The position numbers were made by a program, and so were the translations under genes. Below, piece by piece: positions 21,586 through 34,911 of a DNA stretch of 64,000 nt. The notes under the pieces are model-generated. The model saw only the letters and a list, made by a program, of their open reading frames with translations. It did no database searches and was not told the DNA's origin. The first letter of the stretch is position 1. Each line of letters starts with the position of its first letter. The stretch spans positions 5,766,001 through 5,830,000 of the forward strand of contig CM059625.1 in NCBI GenBank assembly GCA_030435675.1, read 5' to 3'. Origin of the DNA: Steinernema hermaphroditum. Its lineage: Eukaryota; Nematoda; Chromadorea; Rhabditida; Steinernematidae.

Positions 21586-21783
21586 TGCGCGGCACACGCG
21601 AACGCATGTGTAGCGGGGGCGCAATAATTGGCTGAGGTCCAGGCTGGTCTGATGACGTCGTACTTCATGTTCTCACCGCAGACGGTAAATTGGAGCACAA
21701 AAAGTGCACCGACCACCCCCAATGTGCGCGAAGGGGCGTGTCTTCGGCCAAAGGGGGCGGTCTCTGCGCAGAGGGGCTACTCG

Positions 21784-21792
21784 TATATAAAG
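21784..21792 (+). promoter_or_regulatory. TATA box (tatataaag)
   Basis: A consensus tatataaag lies 84 nt upstream of the ATG at 21876. TATA boxes are rare at trans-spliced nematode genes, so this suggests an unspliced-leader or inducible promoter, or is coincidental. Confidence 0.35.
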
Positions 21793-21875
21793 ACCGAACC
21801 ATTGAAGATCCTTCTCCAGCCCCTTCGCTTCTCTTGCACCCGTTCAAAAGTTACGCGAAACTTTTTAATCCCAAA

Positions 21876-22104
21876 ATGATCAGCATCATCCATCCACCCA
21901 CCGAGTTTGTCGAGTTCGTAAGCTACCGGCGGAATGGGTGTCCACCCTCTCGGTCCACATCTACTCCCTCAAGCCGTTTCGGCTTCAGTGCCGGTTCCCT
22001 GGCCGCCCGAGCTCGTCTCAACAAGGAGAACTCAAGGTTGGTTTTAGCGCCTTTTTACGAACCTGTTCTAACCTCGTTCTATTTTTAGCACCTCGAAAAT
22101 GTGA
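21876..22104 (+). CDS. Candidate two-exon small protein (58 aa)
   Basis: Exon 1 (21876-22036) starts MISIIHPPTEFVEFVSYRRN, is Ser/Pro-rich in the middle, and ends ARARLNKENS. A 52-nt intron (gttggt...tttttag) joins in phase to a short last exon (22089-22104) ending STSKM and stop. Support is the TATA box upstream and the frame closure. No family recognised. A following frame at about 22180-22290 (GFDCGDTFLRVSEKHLEN) also looks coding but its phase does not fit, so the gene may be longer than drawn. Confidence 0.33.
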
Positions 22105-23017
22105 GCTGCAGCCAGCCAGTTTTGTGAGGTCGCCGTTTATGTAGATGTCACCGAACTCCTCTTACATCTTCGGTAGAGGGTTTCGACTGCGGTGACACAT
22201 TCCTTCGAGTCTCGGAGAAGCATCTCGAGAACAGAACGAAGGACCAGCTCTTCCCGCTCGGCCGTCCGAGCGAACGACAACAGTAGACCTCCTGCTCGCC
22301 CACCTCAGCACTTGCGAAGACGCAGACTTCGCAAACGAATTTACATATGTGAACACCAGAAAGAAAGCTGGAAAACCAAATATGTCAGCAAATCACTGCC
22401 GATCAACCTCCAGAGTTGCAATGTGTTTGGTGATGTTCATGTATCGGTCAATCTCAGGCAATATAAGCTGTGCAACAAAATAACGATGAAATCTCAATAA
22501 ATAAGTATTACTTCTAGAATCGTGTCCACTTACCAGTGCGAGAGAGAAGAAGTAAATAGACATACAAATGTACAAACAACAGCTACTGTACCCTACGTTC
22601 ATCTTTCAACTTTACAATTCGTCAAAATAAAAACAGTGAACCAACTAAACACCACGCCCACAAAATTGTGGACCAATAAGTAACAAGTATCGTATTCATA
22701 ATAAATCGAACGTCCCAGAGCAAAAAATAAGACACCAAAAATTTCTGTGGTATAAGAGTCACCCAACCGTATGCATTCCAGTATAATTTTGTTGATTCTA
22801 ATTACTTCCTGTGTCGTACAGATGTGCATTGTAAGGGTCTTGCAGGTTTTGCTTGTTCAAAAATGACCGTCCACCTTCCACTTAAGCCCTATTTGCCCTG
22901 GTTGCCATCAAACACATGATCTGCTCAACCAAAGTACATTCCAGTAACAACAACAATTTCAACAACTAGATGTTAACAACAACAATAACAAACAATCAAA
23001 AAACAGTAACAAGTAGG
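22105..23017. other. 3' flank of the RNA polymerase I gene
   Basis: AT-rich. Apart from the weak coding look of 22180-22290 on the plus strand I see nothing. The RNA polymerase I gene ends at 23018 on the minus strand. Confidence 0.5.
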
Positions 23018-26000
23018 TTAACAATCATATTCCATAGGCTCTTCCTTAATATACTCTTCCTCCTTAATTTCCTTTTTCACCTCGGCTTCTTCTTCGTCTT
23101 CATCGACAAAGGTCATGTGCTTTTCCTTCACGCTATTTTTCTTTGCAGGACCCAAAATATACTTCGTATCTGCTAGCAGGTCAAACGCTGCGGTTCCTCC
23201 TCGGATAAGCTGACCAGACACTATACGGGCAGACGCAGAGCGCTGCTTCTCTTTGTCACCTAAACGGAAACATTTTAATGTCGGCACTGCTCCCTCGGGC
23301 CTAAAATCGTATACACCCATGTGAAAGAGGTGCCACGACAATCGCTCAAAAACCGACAAAGCCCGCCAACAACACAGGCTCCAAATTTTATCATTGTTCG
23401 CAGCTGGTTTCGGCGAGAACAGATATAGAGCAGGAATAAGTGAATCGTCCCTCCCAAAAACAAGATCAATTTCCTTCGCGATTTGTAATAATTAGAGGAA
23501 ATGATTACTTACCGGTAATGAGTGAATCTCTCAAGAACGTTAGCGTCGTTTCGAAAGTCATCTTCTGAAGGGGCGATGAACTTGCCGCCATAGCTCCACG
23601 ACTAAACGGTGTGATGGATCCGGTATGAGTCATGTAATCGGCGGTCAGAGACAAGTGTCTCGGACTGACTTCGATTCCGTAGACGGAGAACACATTATTC
23701 ATTTCCTAAAACAAAGAAAAATAAATGAACGGTAGAAACACTTAATGATACTTAAGTCAGAAAAGCCATGTTGAATGTAACTGGCTGAATTAAAGCGGAC
23801 TCAGTCACACTTCGATGATCATTACTATGTCTGTAGTCTCTTCACCTTGGTTTTTGCGCGAATCTCTACACATCATCAACTGCAACCAATGAAGATAAGC
23901 CACCTTGAAGCAGACGGAACAGTGCACAGCACACGTGCTCCAAAAATAACCGTCACCGGCAACATTTGTCACATCAATTGCGCAGATCTGTTATTGCGCA
24001 TCGCTGTAGTGGAGAGTTGCTACAAATTTCAGGAGAGACGCTAGAGAAGCTAGAGAGCGCGATTGTGAAATGTGACGTCACAAGACCAAAAACTCCACCC
24101 TCCAGGTGGCAGTGCAGCACTGCGATCTCCCCGATTGACCCGACCGTTTACTATATTGTATCCTCACCGAACGGAGTCCGAAGAATGGGAATGGCCTACC
24201 TTGACAATAGCTCGCGAGCAAGCTTCGATTCCGAAAGTGTTGAGAACGAGATGAATATCGTTCGAGTAGATGGTATTAACATCGAGCACTTCGCTGTGCT
24301 TGTAGAAGGCGCTGAGGTTGATCCCTTGTGTCTGGAGAATCGACCTGCCATCATCACCTTCTCTGACGATGCATTTCTCAACACCAGGTGTCTCTGCAAC
24401 TACGAACGCCTCCACCTCTCGTTCGATGATACTAACAATATCGAGCTTCGTCTTGTTCGTGAGGTCGTACTGGAAGAATCTCTATGAATTCGAACAACTG
24501 TGAGAATTATTACCCTAAAGGTGACTTCACACCATCGCTCGCCAGCGGTGTCATATTTGTAATCCACGACGATTCCACTGGTGAGAGCCAAAAGTGCCTA
24601 AATTTTCTGTGAAAACGGGTCATTGATGCTGCACTCCCACCTTGATTCTACTCATATCTTCTCTTTTTTCGACAGTTTCTTCATCTCCTTCCCTATCTCG
24701 GTCTTCAGCTTCACTGTCAGTGCCGTATTCCTCGAATTCTTCCTGCTGTTCATGTTGCTCATCGGTCACCTCATTCTGATCGTCTTCTTCGCCTTCATAT
24801 TCGCCATCGTCAAGGTGTCGTTTGTTCAAACGAGCCTCAGCGGCATCTGCATCACGGCCGCCATCAGCTTCTTCATCGCTGCTTGCACCGTCGTCGTCGT
24901 ATTTTCGCGGTTTATCTTCAGTGATATTGCCCGCTAGAAGCTTCCTACGAGAGAGACATGAGAAAAGGCATCTTCAATTATAAACAAACTTGTGTTGCAG
25001 TTGCTGGAACTTAACAACTTCGTTGTGTTTGTGCGAAATGACGGTGGTTAAATGAGGAATGAAACGCTTTTCGATTTCCCTCATTATGAAATGACGCTTC
25101 AAGTAACGAGTGCTTTCATCGCGTTTCGTCGCGCGGAGCAGTTCGATTCGCAGAACATAACGACGGCTACTTTCACTAAATCAGGAACCTATTAAGCCCT
25201 TCATGGAATGGTAATCATACATTTCCGATACTCGAATTTTTTCATGAACTGTAAACTTCCGCAGAATCTGCTTCAAAACCACACGATCAAGCTCACGTCT
25301 GATCATTTCGATGCGATCTTCGGGCGCTCCATCTCGTACTTTTATCTGAATATAGAGCCAGCATAAACAAATGTCTATTATGCAGCCATACCTCAGCCAT
25401 TGGTGTCGCGATTGTCTTACTGGCGGTCATCAAAATTTCACGAAGACGTGGAATTCCAAGAGTAACGTTCATTTCACCACGTCCGGCAAAATGGAAAGTG
25501 TTGAGCGTCATCTGAGTGGATGGTTCTCCAATCGACTGAGCAGCCAAAAGCCCAACGTTTTCGCCTGGGTCAACTCTTGCCCTCATGGCTTTCCAGAACA
25601 AAGTTTTCTTTAACCGTTGGTTGTCCTGATCCACATTGCTGTCGACAAGGTCTAGCATTTTCTCCGGCAATGAACCGAGCTTGTTAGCCGAAAACTTCTG
25701 AAATAATTCAGTTATGAGTCTGACTTATGAGTCTCAGTCTGACCTCTTCCACAGTTCGGGGACACTCCTTAGCGGCGAAGCCAGCATATCGCTTCTTAGT
25801 ATCGTCATCCAGATCGAACCACATGCTTATGATATCTTTTTTCGGTACGCCGACGAATCCCTTGGCAAACTGTATAAAGCCACCATCGTAAATCTTCTTT
25901 TTGGATGGATTCTTCTTGCGCCATCGTTGAATCTAAACAGAATCGTGTACAAAAGCAAAGACTATTGCAGTACCTTTCGATATTGCTTGATTGTGTCATT

Positions 26001-29000
26001 CACATCACCGGTAGGATCAGCGACTGCATCACATGCTACTGCTTTTCTGACAGTTTTGTGGTTGTCATCCAAGAACGGGAATAGCTTTGGGGTTAAGAAT
26101 GTAGCACGCCCAACATCGAGACCATCCTCGCCATATCGGAACTGAAATCACTTCCACTTTGAACTAACACTTCTGGTAGTCGACCGTACCTGAATGACAC
26201 TACCGTCGTGGTCTCGCACTGTATTGTCATAATTAACAACTATGCCTTCCAGATGTTTAATGATACAACGCTGCAAGTATCCGGAACGTGATGTCTTGAC
26301 GGCGGTATCGATAAGACCTTCACGACCGGCCATAGTATGGAAAAAGAGTTCCTGAGGATTAATTCCTGTCAAGAACCGCTGGTCCACGTAGCCTCCGGCT
26401 CGAGGGGATGGATCAAAGCACTTGAAAGATGGCAGTGTTCTTCCAGCGGCAGTTAGTGGGGGTCGGTGGCCTTCCAATTCAATCTGGCCAAGGCCGCAAC
26501 TAATCTGCAAAGACAGAAGCATGATAACATATAGTTCTCGTCAAGGGCCAACCTGAATAGAATTCACCATGGAACCCTTTGCACCAGTCTGAATCATCAT
26601 TTGCAGAGCATTATTCGGGAATCTACGAATTAGTCCCTCGGGAACACAAGCGCTGAAATAAGTAGCGTCACTTCTTAAACAATGATTAAAACACATACTC
26701 AGTTATGCGCTTGTTGAATGGGTCCAGCGCCTTCTTCATGCTGTAATCCAATTGCTGTACATCCTGCGTCTCGCGACGTGGATTATTATAGGCTGTAGCC
26801 AAAACGTGCTTCAGTTTCTTTTCAGACGTTGTCTCGTCCAGTTGGAATGTGCTACGAACGACATCTTCGCCAATGGTTCGCAATTCTTGGACAGCTTTAG
26901 TCCGAACATCATCCGCATCTTTTTCAATCAAAATGTCAGCTACTCCAAGCGTGAAGCCGTGGTACTGCAGATAAGTGGTGAACACTCGTGAGAAACAGCT
27001 GAGAATCTGCACGGCAACCGACGGACCATACAGCTCGTAGCAGCAGTGAATTAATCCATACTGTGTAGCGCCGAAATGCGACTTGTCCAAAACACCGCAC
27101 AGCAACTCTCCATCCCTGAAATGATGTCGTACAACCGATGATCTCTAATATCGCTTACCTAAAGATGACTTCCGATTCACTCATTGTGAATTCTGGCGCC
27201 TTCTTTCCTTTTACTCTCCAACATGTGAGAGGTGTCTTAGACTTTCCGGTGAGGTTGATCGGTCGTGCGCCTCGCGGAATATTGTTCACCATAATTGCAG
27301 AAACAATTTGCTTTCCAGACCACATTGGACGCGGTTTGATGATAGCCGGTGGCGGAATCTCGAGTCGCTTGGTTGTTTCGGCAAAGGAAGCAAGAAGCAA
27401 ATGCATGAAATCTTCTTTCGAGAAGAACTGTCCTCGCATCGTCATAAGCACACCGGACACGACGTGATCCTGGATTAGACCTAAGATTGGAGTTCCATCC
27501 TTTGGTACTAGGAAGTTGCTGCCAACATTCGCTGAACACGACACATAAAAAAGGGAGAGCGTTATTCAAGTTACCTAGTTGTTTGACTTCTGTCTGAGCA
27601 ATTCCACTTTGAACCAAATGTCCGTTCATTTCATCTCCGTCAAAATCTGCGTTATACGCTTTACAGGGCGCGTAATTCATCCGAAGTGCTCTCTGTCCTC
27701 TGAGAATTCTTGCTCGATGACCCATAATTGAAGGTTTGTGAAGCGAAGGCTGACGATTCATCAACAGCATGTCGCCTCTTTGAAGCTGTCTCAAGACAGT
27801 AGTTTGTTTACTGTGCTTCGAATCACATATCCTCAGTCGCTTTGAAGCAGCTACGCGCAAGTGGCGGTTCTCATCTCCTGTCGGAATTATGTTCTGGTGT
27901 GGAGTAAGGACATAATTCGCTCTAAAATGCAGATAGACTATTGATTCATGTCTGGAAGCAATACCCAGGGTATTGACCGGGGCCGTTGACAACCAGCTTC
28001 CGAAGTTTAGAAACGTTTAAAGCATTAACTGGTTCGGGGAATGTGAGCTTCTTTGCAAACACCTCTGGAATTCCGATTTCGTCAATGTCCAAGTAGGGGT
28101 CAGGAGTGATGACAGATCGACAGGCAAAGTTCACGCGCTTTCCCATCATGTTCATCCGGAAAAGTCCCTGCTTCTTTTCGAGAATTTGTTTGATACCAGC
28201 CACCGATTTCGCGTCGTGAGTGAGCTCCTGATCGAAAATGACGTTCATTTGTAATTGTAGATCGAGATAGGCGTTGTGCAGCCGTGCATTCAGTGAACTG
28301 CCAGTCGTTCTCGACTCAACAAGTTGTCTCAGAGCGACGTGATCCTTGTGCACGGGGTTCATGAGCATCGTGACGGCGTTGATGATCTCAGATGCTTCGA
28401 GCAGTTTGCGCAAGTTGACCGTTTGTGGATGCTCGAAACTTTCACCTTTCATCATACGAATGGGTCGGAACTTTGATGGCGGAACCATGATGACATCTGA
28501 GAAAAGAATGTCCATTGGGCACGTTCCATCATCCTTGAATTCCAAACGATAGTTGAATGTTACGTCGCAGAGTTCAATAACTTACGCATTCCTTGAACAT
28601 AGGAAACAGTTTAGAAAGAAATTCGCCTTCTGATTTCCACAACAGACGGAAATGTTCGCGAACTTCGGAGGCTCGCCAGGCAAGTTTGCTGTAGCCATTC
28701 TTCTGGACGCCCTGCATTTGCTGATCCAACGAATGCTTCATATCGTAGGAAATTAGTTCGTTGTCTAAGACCTTATCCTTTGTATTCAGATCTAAAGCTG
28801 TCAAATCATTCCAGTTCTATACCACTGAATACGTACCCATTTCATCCAGTTCTGTCCTCGCAAGATCATCGTCAATGATTTCGGATTTTTTAGAAGATTT
28901 TTTGCCAGCTGATGATGTTTTAGATGATGCGGTGAAATCGATAAGTATGCATCTGTTGTTGTCGTTGCGCATGACACCGTTACGTCTCTTGCACTTAGGA

Positions 29001-30135
29001 CATCGAACATAGCGTTTGAACTAATAATGAGAATAAATATATACGAGAAAGAAGTAAGGGACATACCAGCTTTTCTCTCAGAAAATCGCGAAGAATCTGA
29101 TTTCTAACGGTGACACCGTTTCTCGTTGGAATGTACTCCTGTCTCAACTTAATGAACTTCGGCCCGTTCATCAGCTTCTGGCGAAGATCTTCCACATTCT
29201 GCACCTGTTCAGCAAGCCCACCCAATGCACTAGGACCAATGAATTCGGGACGTTTCGAACCATCCTTGTCGAATATTTGACGAACGCTCAGTGCATCAGC
29301 AATCCAACCGATGTCGAGCAACGTCAACTCACACAGCAACTCCACTGAGAGCGCACTCTTCGAGTCAAAAGTGAATTGGTGGCACTGAACACACGTTCCT
29401 TTGAGCAGCTAAAACCATTCGGCACTATTGTACAAATATGCGGGGTGACCCACATTGTAAGTGAAGTTGAAAAGCATCGGGTTGAAGACGGGGACGTGCA
29501 AGTTCATGTGACCGTAATGGCCAGGGCACTCAACTCCAGAGAGTCCACATGATTTGCACGAATCGCGAGGAGCGAATGGTCCCAAACGAAGATCATACAA
29601 ACCGCCGTCAATGGGAAACCCAACCTGGAAATTTCATGTTTAACAGCATAGCGAACCGAAACAAAGCGTACAACGCCCTTTAAGGGGAAACAAACAACAT
29701 TCATGTGAAATACTTTTTTAAGCGAGACAACGTTCATTTTCGGCTATGTCAAAAAGTCTAAAGTCGGATTGTACTACCGGTAAAATGGCACACAGCATCT
29801 TGAAGAGCAGAAATATAACAGCAAACAGCTTCGATAAAGTTTTTTTGCGAGCTAAGCCGATCAAGTTTACAATAGTTGCTTTAAGCTTCTAAAACAGTAA
29901 CAAAAAGAAACTACGAATGTGATTTGTATAATTTTACTGCATTCTCTACATTTCCCCGCTCGTTGGTTTCAATCGACTTTACACAACATTAAGTAATCCT
30001 TACTTGATCAAAAGTTTTTGTCTGAACAATCTGCACAACGCTGAAGTTCCTGATCTCCTGTGGTTGGTACATGCGAAACTGCATTTCCTGCAGCTGCATG
30101 TACGGATCTTGATGGACGCGCGATTTGCCGTCCAT
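23018..30135 (-). CDS. rpoa-1: DNA-directed RNA polymerase I largest subunit
   Basis: Catalytic subunit (A190/RPA194 type) of nucleolar RNA polymerase I, which makes the large rRNA precursor. I place 21 exons: 30004-30135, 29454-29624, 29067-29408, 28837-29020, 28586-28797, 27965-28533, 27575-27921, 27159-27531, 26699-27115, 26553-26652, 26190-26504, 25974-26141, 25744-25932, 25392-25697, 25221-25345, 24990-25175, 24641-24944, 24514-24597, 24200-24469, 23513-23705, 23018-23259. They sum to 5229 nt (1742 aa) with every junction in phase. Seen: N-terminal zinc site [17 protein letters not shown] (about 67-82), a second CPKC site near 220, the Mg-binding loop [10 protein letters not shown] (about 627-636), bridge-helix/trigger region [20 protein letters not shown], an acidic jaw insertion (about 1385-1450) and the Pol I C-terminal GVEAxxxxIV...[19 protein letters not shown] block. 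The acidic insertion and this C-terminus separate it from Pol II and III. The ATG follows acceptor cttttcag by five bases. The tail ends in a charged KKEIKEEE segment. Confidence 0.96.
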
Positions 30136-30745
30136 TTTGCCTGAAAAGTCGTGATTTTCAGATAAACATTTTAGCACAAAACGCGATTAATTTCATCGCA
30201 AATTCGAAATTACATTCGATCAGAAGAAAGAACAAAACGAGGATAAGAAGTTTCACGATGAATCAAATCAAGGTTTGTCGTTGCGGGACCCATTTTTTGA
30301 TCAGTCAGATCGAGTGCTCTGTATTCCAGTGGGCGAGGAAGGACACCCACGCTGGAGAAGCGTGATTTGCTGATCAAGTGTTAGCTTTCATAGCAGTCAC
30401 ATGGATCCTCGTAGTCCGTTTCGTTCGATTGCAAAGCAATAGCCATTAAGCAGTATCCACATGTGCTACACGCTGAAAGCAATTTTTACGAATTTCTCTT
30501 TATTATGAACTACGTAGATTGATGTACTTTACAGATTGAAGATCTGCATCTTCGTTTAAACTTTAGCGATACGTTCACATTAAACGAGACCAGAAAACAT
30601 GGATGTCGATTCTCGGAAAATCGTTTATCTTTAACCACATTTCCGATAATTGTAAGCGATAACGATATATCTGCACATATCACAGCGTTAGTCAATACTT
30701 TGCTCTAGAAACATATATTCTTTGTACTCCATATTATCTTTGTAA
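30136..30745. other. Intergenic between rpoa-1 and BTB gene
   Basis: About 610 bp, AT-rich. It must hold the rpoa-1 promoter or trans-splice leader and the 3' end of the BTB gene. No other gene seen. Confidence 0.5.
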
Positions 30746-31856
30746 TTAGTCGGCATATTCGAGTTCGACCGTGTTGTTCTCCAACTCCTCAAGCATTCGC
30801 TGTCCGTATGTGCTCGTACACGCGTTCGTTTTCCAGTGTGCTGCACAGAGAACCATTCGACATCCGTCACACGAAGCTGCAGAGTCGACGATTTTCTTGC
30901 ACATTCCACACACTGCTCGTCGATATTGAGTTTTGTTGCGCTCCATCTTGAAGAGATGTCCGTTCATCGTGGCGATCTCCTTGACTTGTGCCAGATTCAA
31001 ACTAGTGGCAAGGATGGCTCCGTAGATCTAAGTGACTTTGGTTTAGCGTATACATTCGTGTCATTTCTTACATTAGATGGAAGATAACGGCTAAGTTTCA
31101 GACGATTATACACTCCTCTTTCTTCTCGCGATAGTCGAATGATGAGAGCATTTATCGCACATCGTTTTAAGTGATAATCGTTGGCCGCAATGAGCAGCGT
31201 TAGCACCTGGTCTGGCTTTAAATTGCTAAAATGGCCCATTATTCCATTGGGTTAGTGTCGCTGCCTTACTCCAAATCAAGCCGTTCACATATGAATGTCT
31301 CACAAGCGGACGTAAGCGATTCAACTTGATACTTTTCTGCTAGACGCAGAACAGTAACGAAGTTAAATTCTGGAAAAATGTCTGTCACAAATCTCCTGAG
31401 ATGTGCTAATGCAAAGGGAATAGTGGCCGTTTGTTTGATCCGACAGTGGATCCCATTGTTCGCATGAAGCACACCGTGCACTTTTGCTTTGCTCATTTGC
31501 CGGAACGGGAGATATCGAAAAATTTCCCATATGATGGGAACCGGTGTCCTATTTCACGAAAACAAATGGAAATAACGACCTTATACTAAATTCTGTTCGT
31601 TTCATTACTTACCAGTCACCTTCTGATGATCTTCGAGGCAACTAAGGAAAGTGCTGATGTCGACGCTTTTCTCGTCCACGATTTCGCGGGCCAGCTCACG
31701 CCCATTTTCGAAATCCTTTCCAAAGCACATCAGTGCAAAGATTGGAGATAGCCTTCGAAGCACTTCCGAATCGACGGTGAAGATGTCCTCTTTGACAAGC
31801 AACTTGAAAGGTCGATCCTGTCTGGAGCTACTTGGGTGCGCCACTTCCGTTGCCAT
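30746..31856 (-). CDS. BTB-domain protein with Cys-rich C-terminus (259 aa)
   Basis: Probable adaptor of Cullin-3 ubiquitin ligase or a self-assembling BTB factor. Exons 31613-31856, 31270-31369, 31072-31225, 30746-31027 (780 nt, in frame). The BTB fold covers about residues 15-115: FKLLVKEDIFTVDSEVLRRL, SPIFALMCFGKDFENGRE, then after the first junction FNFVTVLRLAEKYQVESL and CETFICERL. The BACK-like region follows (LLIAANDYHLKRCAINALI). The last exon has CGMCKKIVDSAASCDGC then C..HW, a possible single zinc knuckle of the form C-x2-C...C-x2-C...C-x2-H, unusual for nematode BTB proteins, which more often carry MATH domains. Acceptor ttccttag lies 21 nt before the ATG. An upstream in-frame extension exists only as intron-like sequence and was not used. 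Confidence 0.85.
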
Positions 31857-34800
31857 AATAGTGTACGCAACAATACCTAAGGAACACAAACGAGTCAGGT
31901 ACATGACACTATGTACACATGAGAAAGAGAAACCAAAAATCTCGGCTACGGCCCACGCGCAAAACTGTTCCGGAACGACTATACCCGAAAGCGGCCATCG
32001 AGCTTTGTTTTCCAGAGCCACTCGGTTTCGAGGAAGTCCCAAGGGAAAAGTGTCAGTTTGTCATGAATGAAAATAAAATCCGGTTGAATGAGCAACCGAG
32101 ACCAGAAAAAAACTGGAGTCTCGTCTCCACGAGTACGGTAGTGTCCGCGGCAACAAGTAGCGAGGGCGTCGGAGTCACTTTGCGCGCAAAATTTAAGTGC
32201 TAACATGCTTTTTTACACATAACATCGCACTGTTTGCTTTCGCACGTTGTCTGCACTCAGAACTTTGTGTCTTCGCCTCTGAGGAACTCACATTAATCAG
32301 CGCTAAATGCTATGTGATGTGATGTTTAGATGCGATTCGCTAGAACACGGACCAAAATGAGCACGTAGTGATGGATCGGCCAAGAGCAGGTGTGTTTTTT
32401 TTTTGTGGAAACATGATCAATTGCATTCCACTGATATTTTTAACGTGGAAGAGACAGCGAAGTGGATGGATCAGCCAACCCAATATAGCTTTTAAATGAT
32501 GCCCCTTTGAAGAAAATGAGTTCAGAACATTTTCGGTTGGGAGCCTTTTAGTCATTAACTATCTTCATGAGTTCCATTCACACACTCTAAACAAGAAAAG
32601 CAAACAAGTTCTGACAAGGATTTAGGACCCCTCAGTGCTCACCGAATCACAAAGCGTGTAAGATTAAAAGTCGCCGTTCTCCGAACGCCTGCAAAAGACT
32701 AATGCGTCTGCAAGGCCACCGAGAAAAAAAGGAATAATCTGCGTGAACTGAGCCATGGCAACATCTGCACACGTATTCAGCAGATCGCCCACTCGCACTA
32801 CGACCAAATTGAATTTGGACTCAAATAACAAAGCCATCCGAGCACGAGGAGGAATGACTAAGCGAGTCGCCGCAAAACAAAGTGGCCAACGCGGCTTCTC
32901 ATTATAAATTGATAACACGAAGGACAGTAAACACTACTTTCGGCAAGTCGAATCCTTCGTTAATTGTCGCTGTCGCGCATCCCTTTCGTGAACCACTGAG
33001 AACGGCGTTGCCGAGCGGAGATCACGGACGTGGCCTGAATAAAAGGGCGCCAAGTGAAAGGCTAGAGTGCGTCGACCAGCTGTTTCGATGGATGAGCAAA
33101 GGGAAATCGTCGAGACGGGAAAACCGAAGAAGTTGAGAACCGAAAGAAACGGCGCCGACAGTTGCTGTTATTGTCTTTCGTTTTGTTCGCTGAGAGAGCA
33201 TGCGAATTAAACAGAATGAAAGTCCACCTCCAACGCGTCGCTGGGCGAATGACGACGGCCCGTCTGGCTTAGGGGCATATGTCACTTAGTGAAGAGCACG
33301 ATCTTAGAGCAGAGAAGGATTATTTTTGGAAATGTAAAATATGGCAGAGAAGGACAAAGAGACGAATAGTTTGCCTTGAAAAAACGGTCTTCTGAGGATT
33401 CCATAATGGCCGACTTCCAGAATAAGCTCCTTAAACAATCTACACCAACGCGAAATGCACTCTTAGTGCTTATAAAAGTGCTATTTGGAAAGTCATGCCT
33501 CCTACTCAATGTAAAAATAGAAACTAAACGAAGCATTCGATTTCTGAACTTTCAGCAGAAGCGCAAGGGCACTTAAAGGACCTTCATGAAAAGAGAAGTA
33601 TGTCTTAAATTAATTTGAAAGCGGCCCCGAGCTGTAAGAGAGGTGAATGAATGCTTAGGTGGAACCGTGCACACTCAAACATTCAAGCATCGCAAAAAAG
33701 GAGAGGAAAGCAGGAAACAGACTTGCATTAGACGCAATGCGACGAATGAAGAACTCCAGTGAACACCAACAACCTTAGAGGAAGCACTGACATCGCTTCG
33801 ACTCACGACATTTATGCACTCATTAGTTGAATGGAAACTGGCAATAAGAGCTCAATGAAACGGAAAAAGGCGGACATCGTGCGAATTTGAAATCACCTTA
33901 CGCGGGGCTTTGATTCAGCATTCTCAGAGTGTCCGACGAAAGTGCAGTTCTTCAACGTCATAGATCGCATGACGACGATGTTAGCTGATACTCCCGTTCA
34001 ATTACAATAACGTCAATTTTTACACAACTCTACCTAGAGCAGGAGCTGTGGGCGGTTTTGCGTTATCGAACTTTTAACATTTTTACGGTTCAGCACGTTG
34101 AAAACCTTATGGCTCGCAAACCTCTCATGGCACTGGATTGCTTATCTTCATCAGTGGGTTGATTAGGCGCTCTCTAATATGGCCATTTTGAGAAGAAAAA
34201 CCAAAGACTTTGCCAAGGCATTTGGCGCTCAGGTCAATGAGACAAGATATAAACTACGACATTCAATCATACCATCACTTCATATGCATACTTATACTAA
34301 AAGTTCAAACCACGACGCAGAATACGTAACATGCATTTTGTGGCTCATAGTGACTATACGCATTACTCGCACGCGTGTGGTCCATTGTTTCAAGCGAATC
34401 TAACAAGGGAGCATTTAAGAGGGAATTTGACTGTTTTCGCCTCATCGGCCAGTTTATCTAGACACATCATCGAACAATTTCGATAATCGGATATTCGCGG
34501 AAGTTGAAAACAAAGTTCCGCCATAATTTAGCTTTCTTCCATCAGCGCAACAAAAACTAAAGCATCCTAAACATCCTCTTAGCAAGAAATTCCAGAGATC
34601 ATTGAATTTATTGTACACCACTGAGGAATCACCTACATCACGACTGTACACGAAGAGTGCTGAACAACAGATATTCGATGAAATCTGGTTACTCGCAACG
34701 CAGTACAAATCCCGTTAAGACATCAAGAGCTGTCTACGATGATTAGAAGCTGGAAATCAGACAAGAAGAAACGAGAGACGTAAACGGATGATGGGGTACA

Positions 34801-34911
34801 AATATACATTCCTCAAATTTACTAAAAAAAGGGTAAACAGAGCACAAGTACAACTTCAAGACGGGAAGACTAAATTTCAGGAGGTCCTCTCTCTATAAAC
34901 AATTTGTGGCA
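31857..34911. other. Intergenic, no supported gene
   Basis: About 3 kb. One minus-strand frame at 32664-32918 has coding-like codon use near its end (MALLFESKFNLVVVRVGDLL) but I found no partner exons. Nothing else is supported. Confidence 0.45.

Noticed and set aside
21091..21627. 178-codon plus-strand open frame
   Set aside because: GC-rich DNA with open frames on both strands and no family resemblance; more likely regulatory sequence with the E-box cluster.
30136..30177. Upstream in-frame start for the RNA polymerase I subunit
   Set aside because: It would cross acceptor cttttcag five bases before the chosen ATG, which is the expected trans-splice site.
31857..32042. N-terminal extension of the BTB gene through upstream in-frame sequence
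   Set aside because: The extension crosses a good 3' acceptor (ttccttag) and does not look like protein; the ATG at 31856 opens the conserved region.
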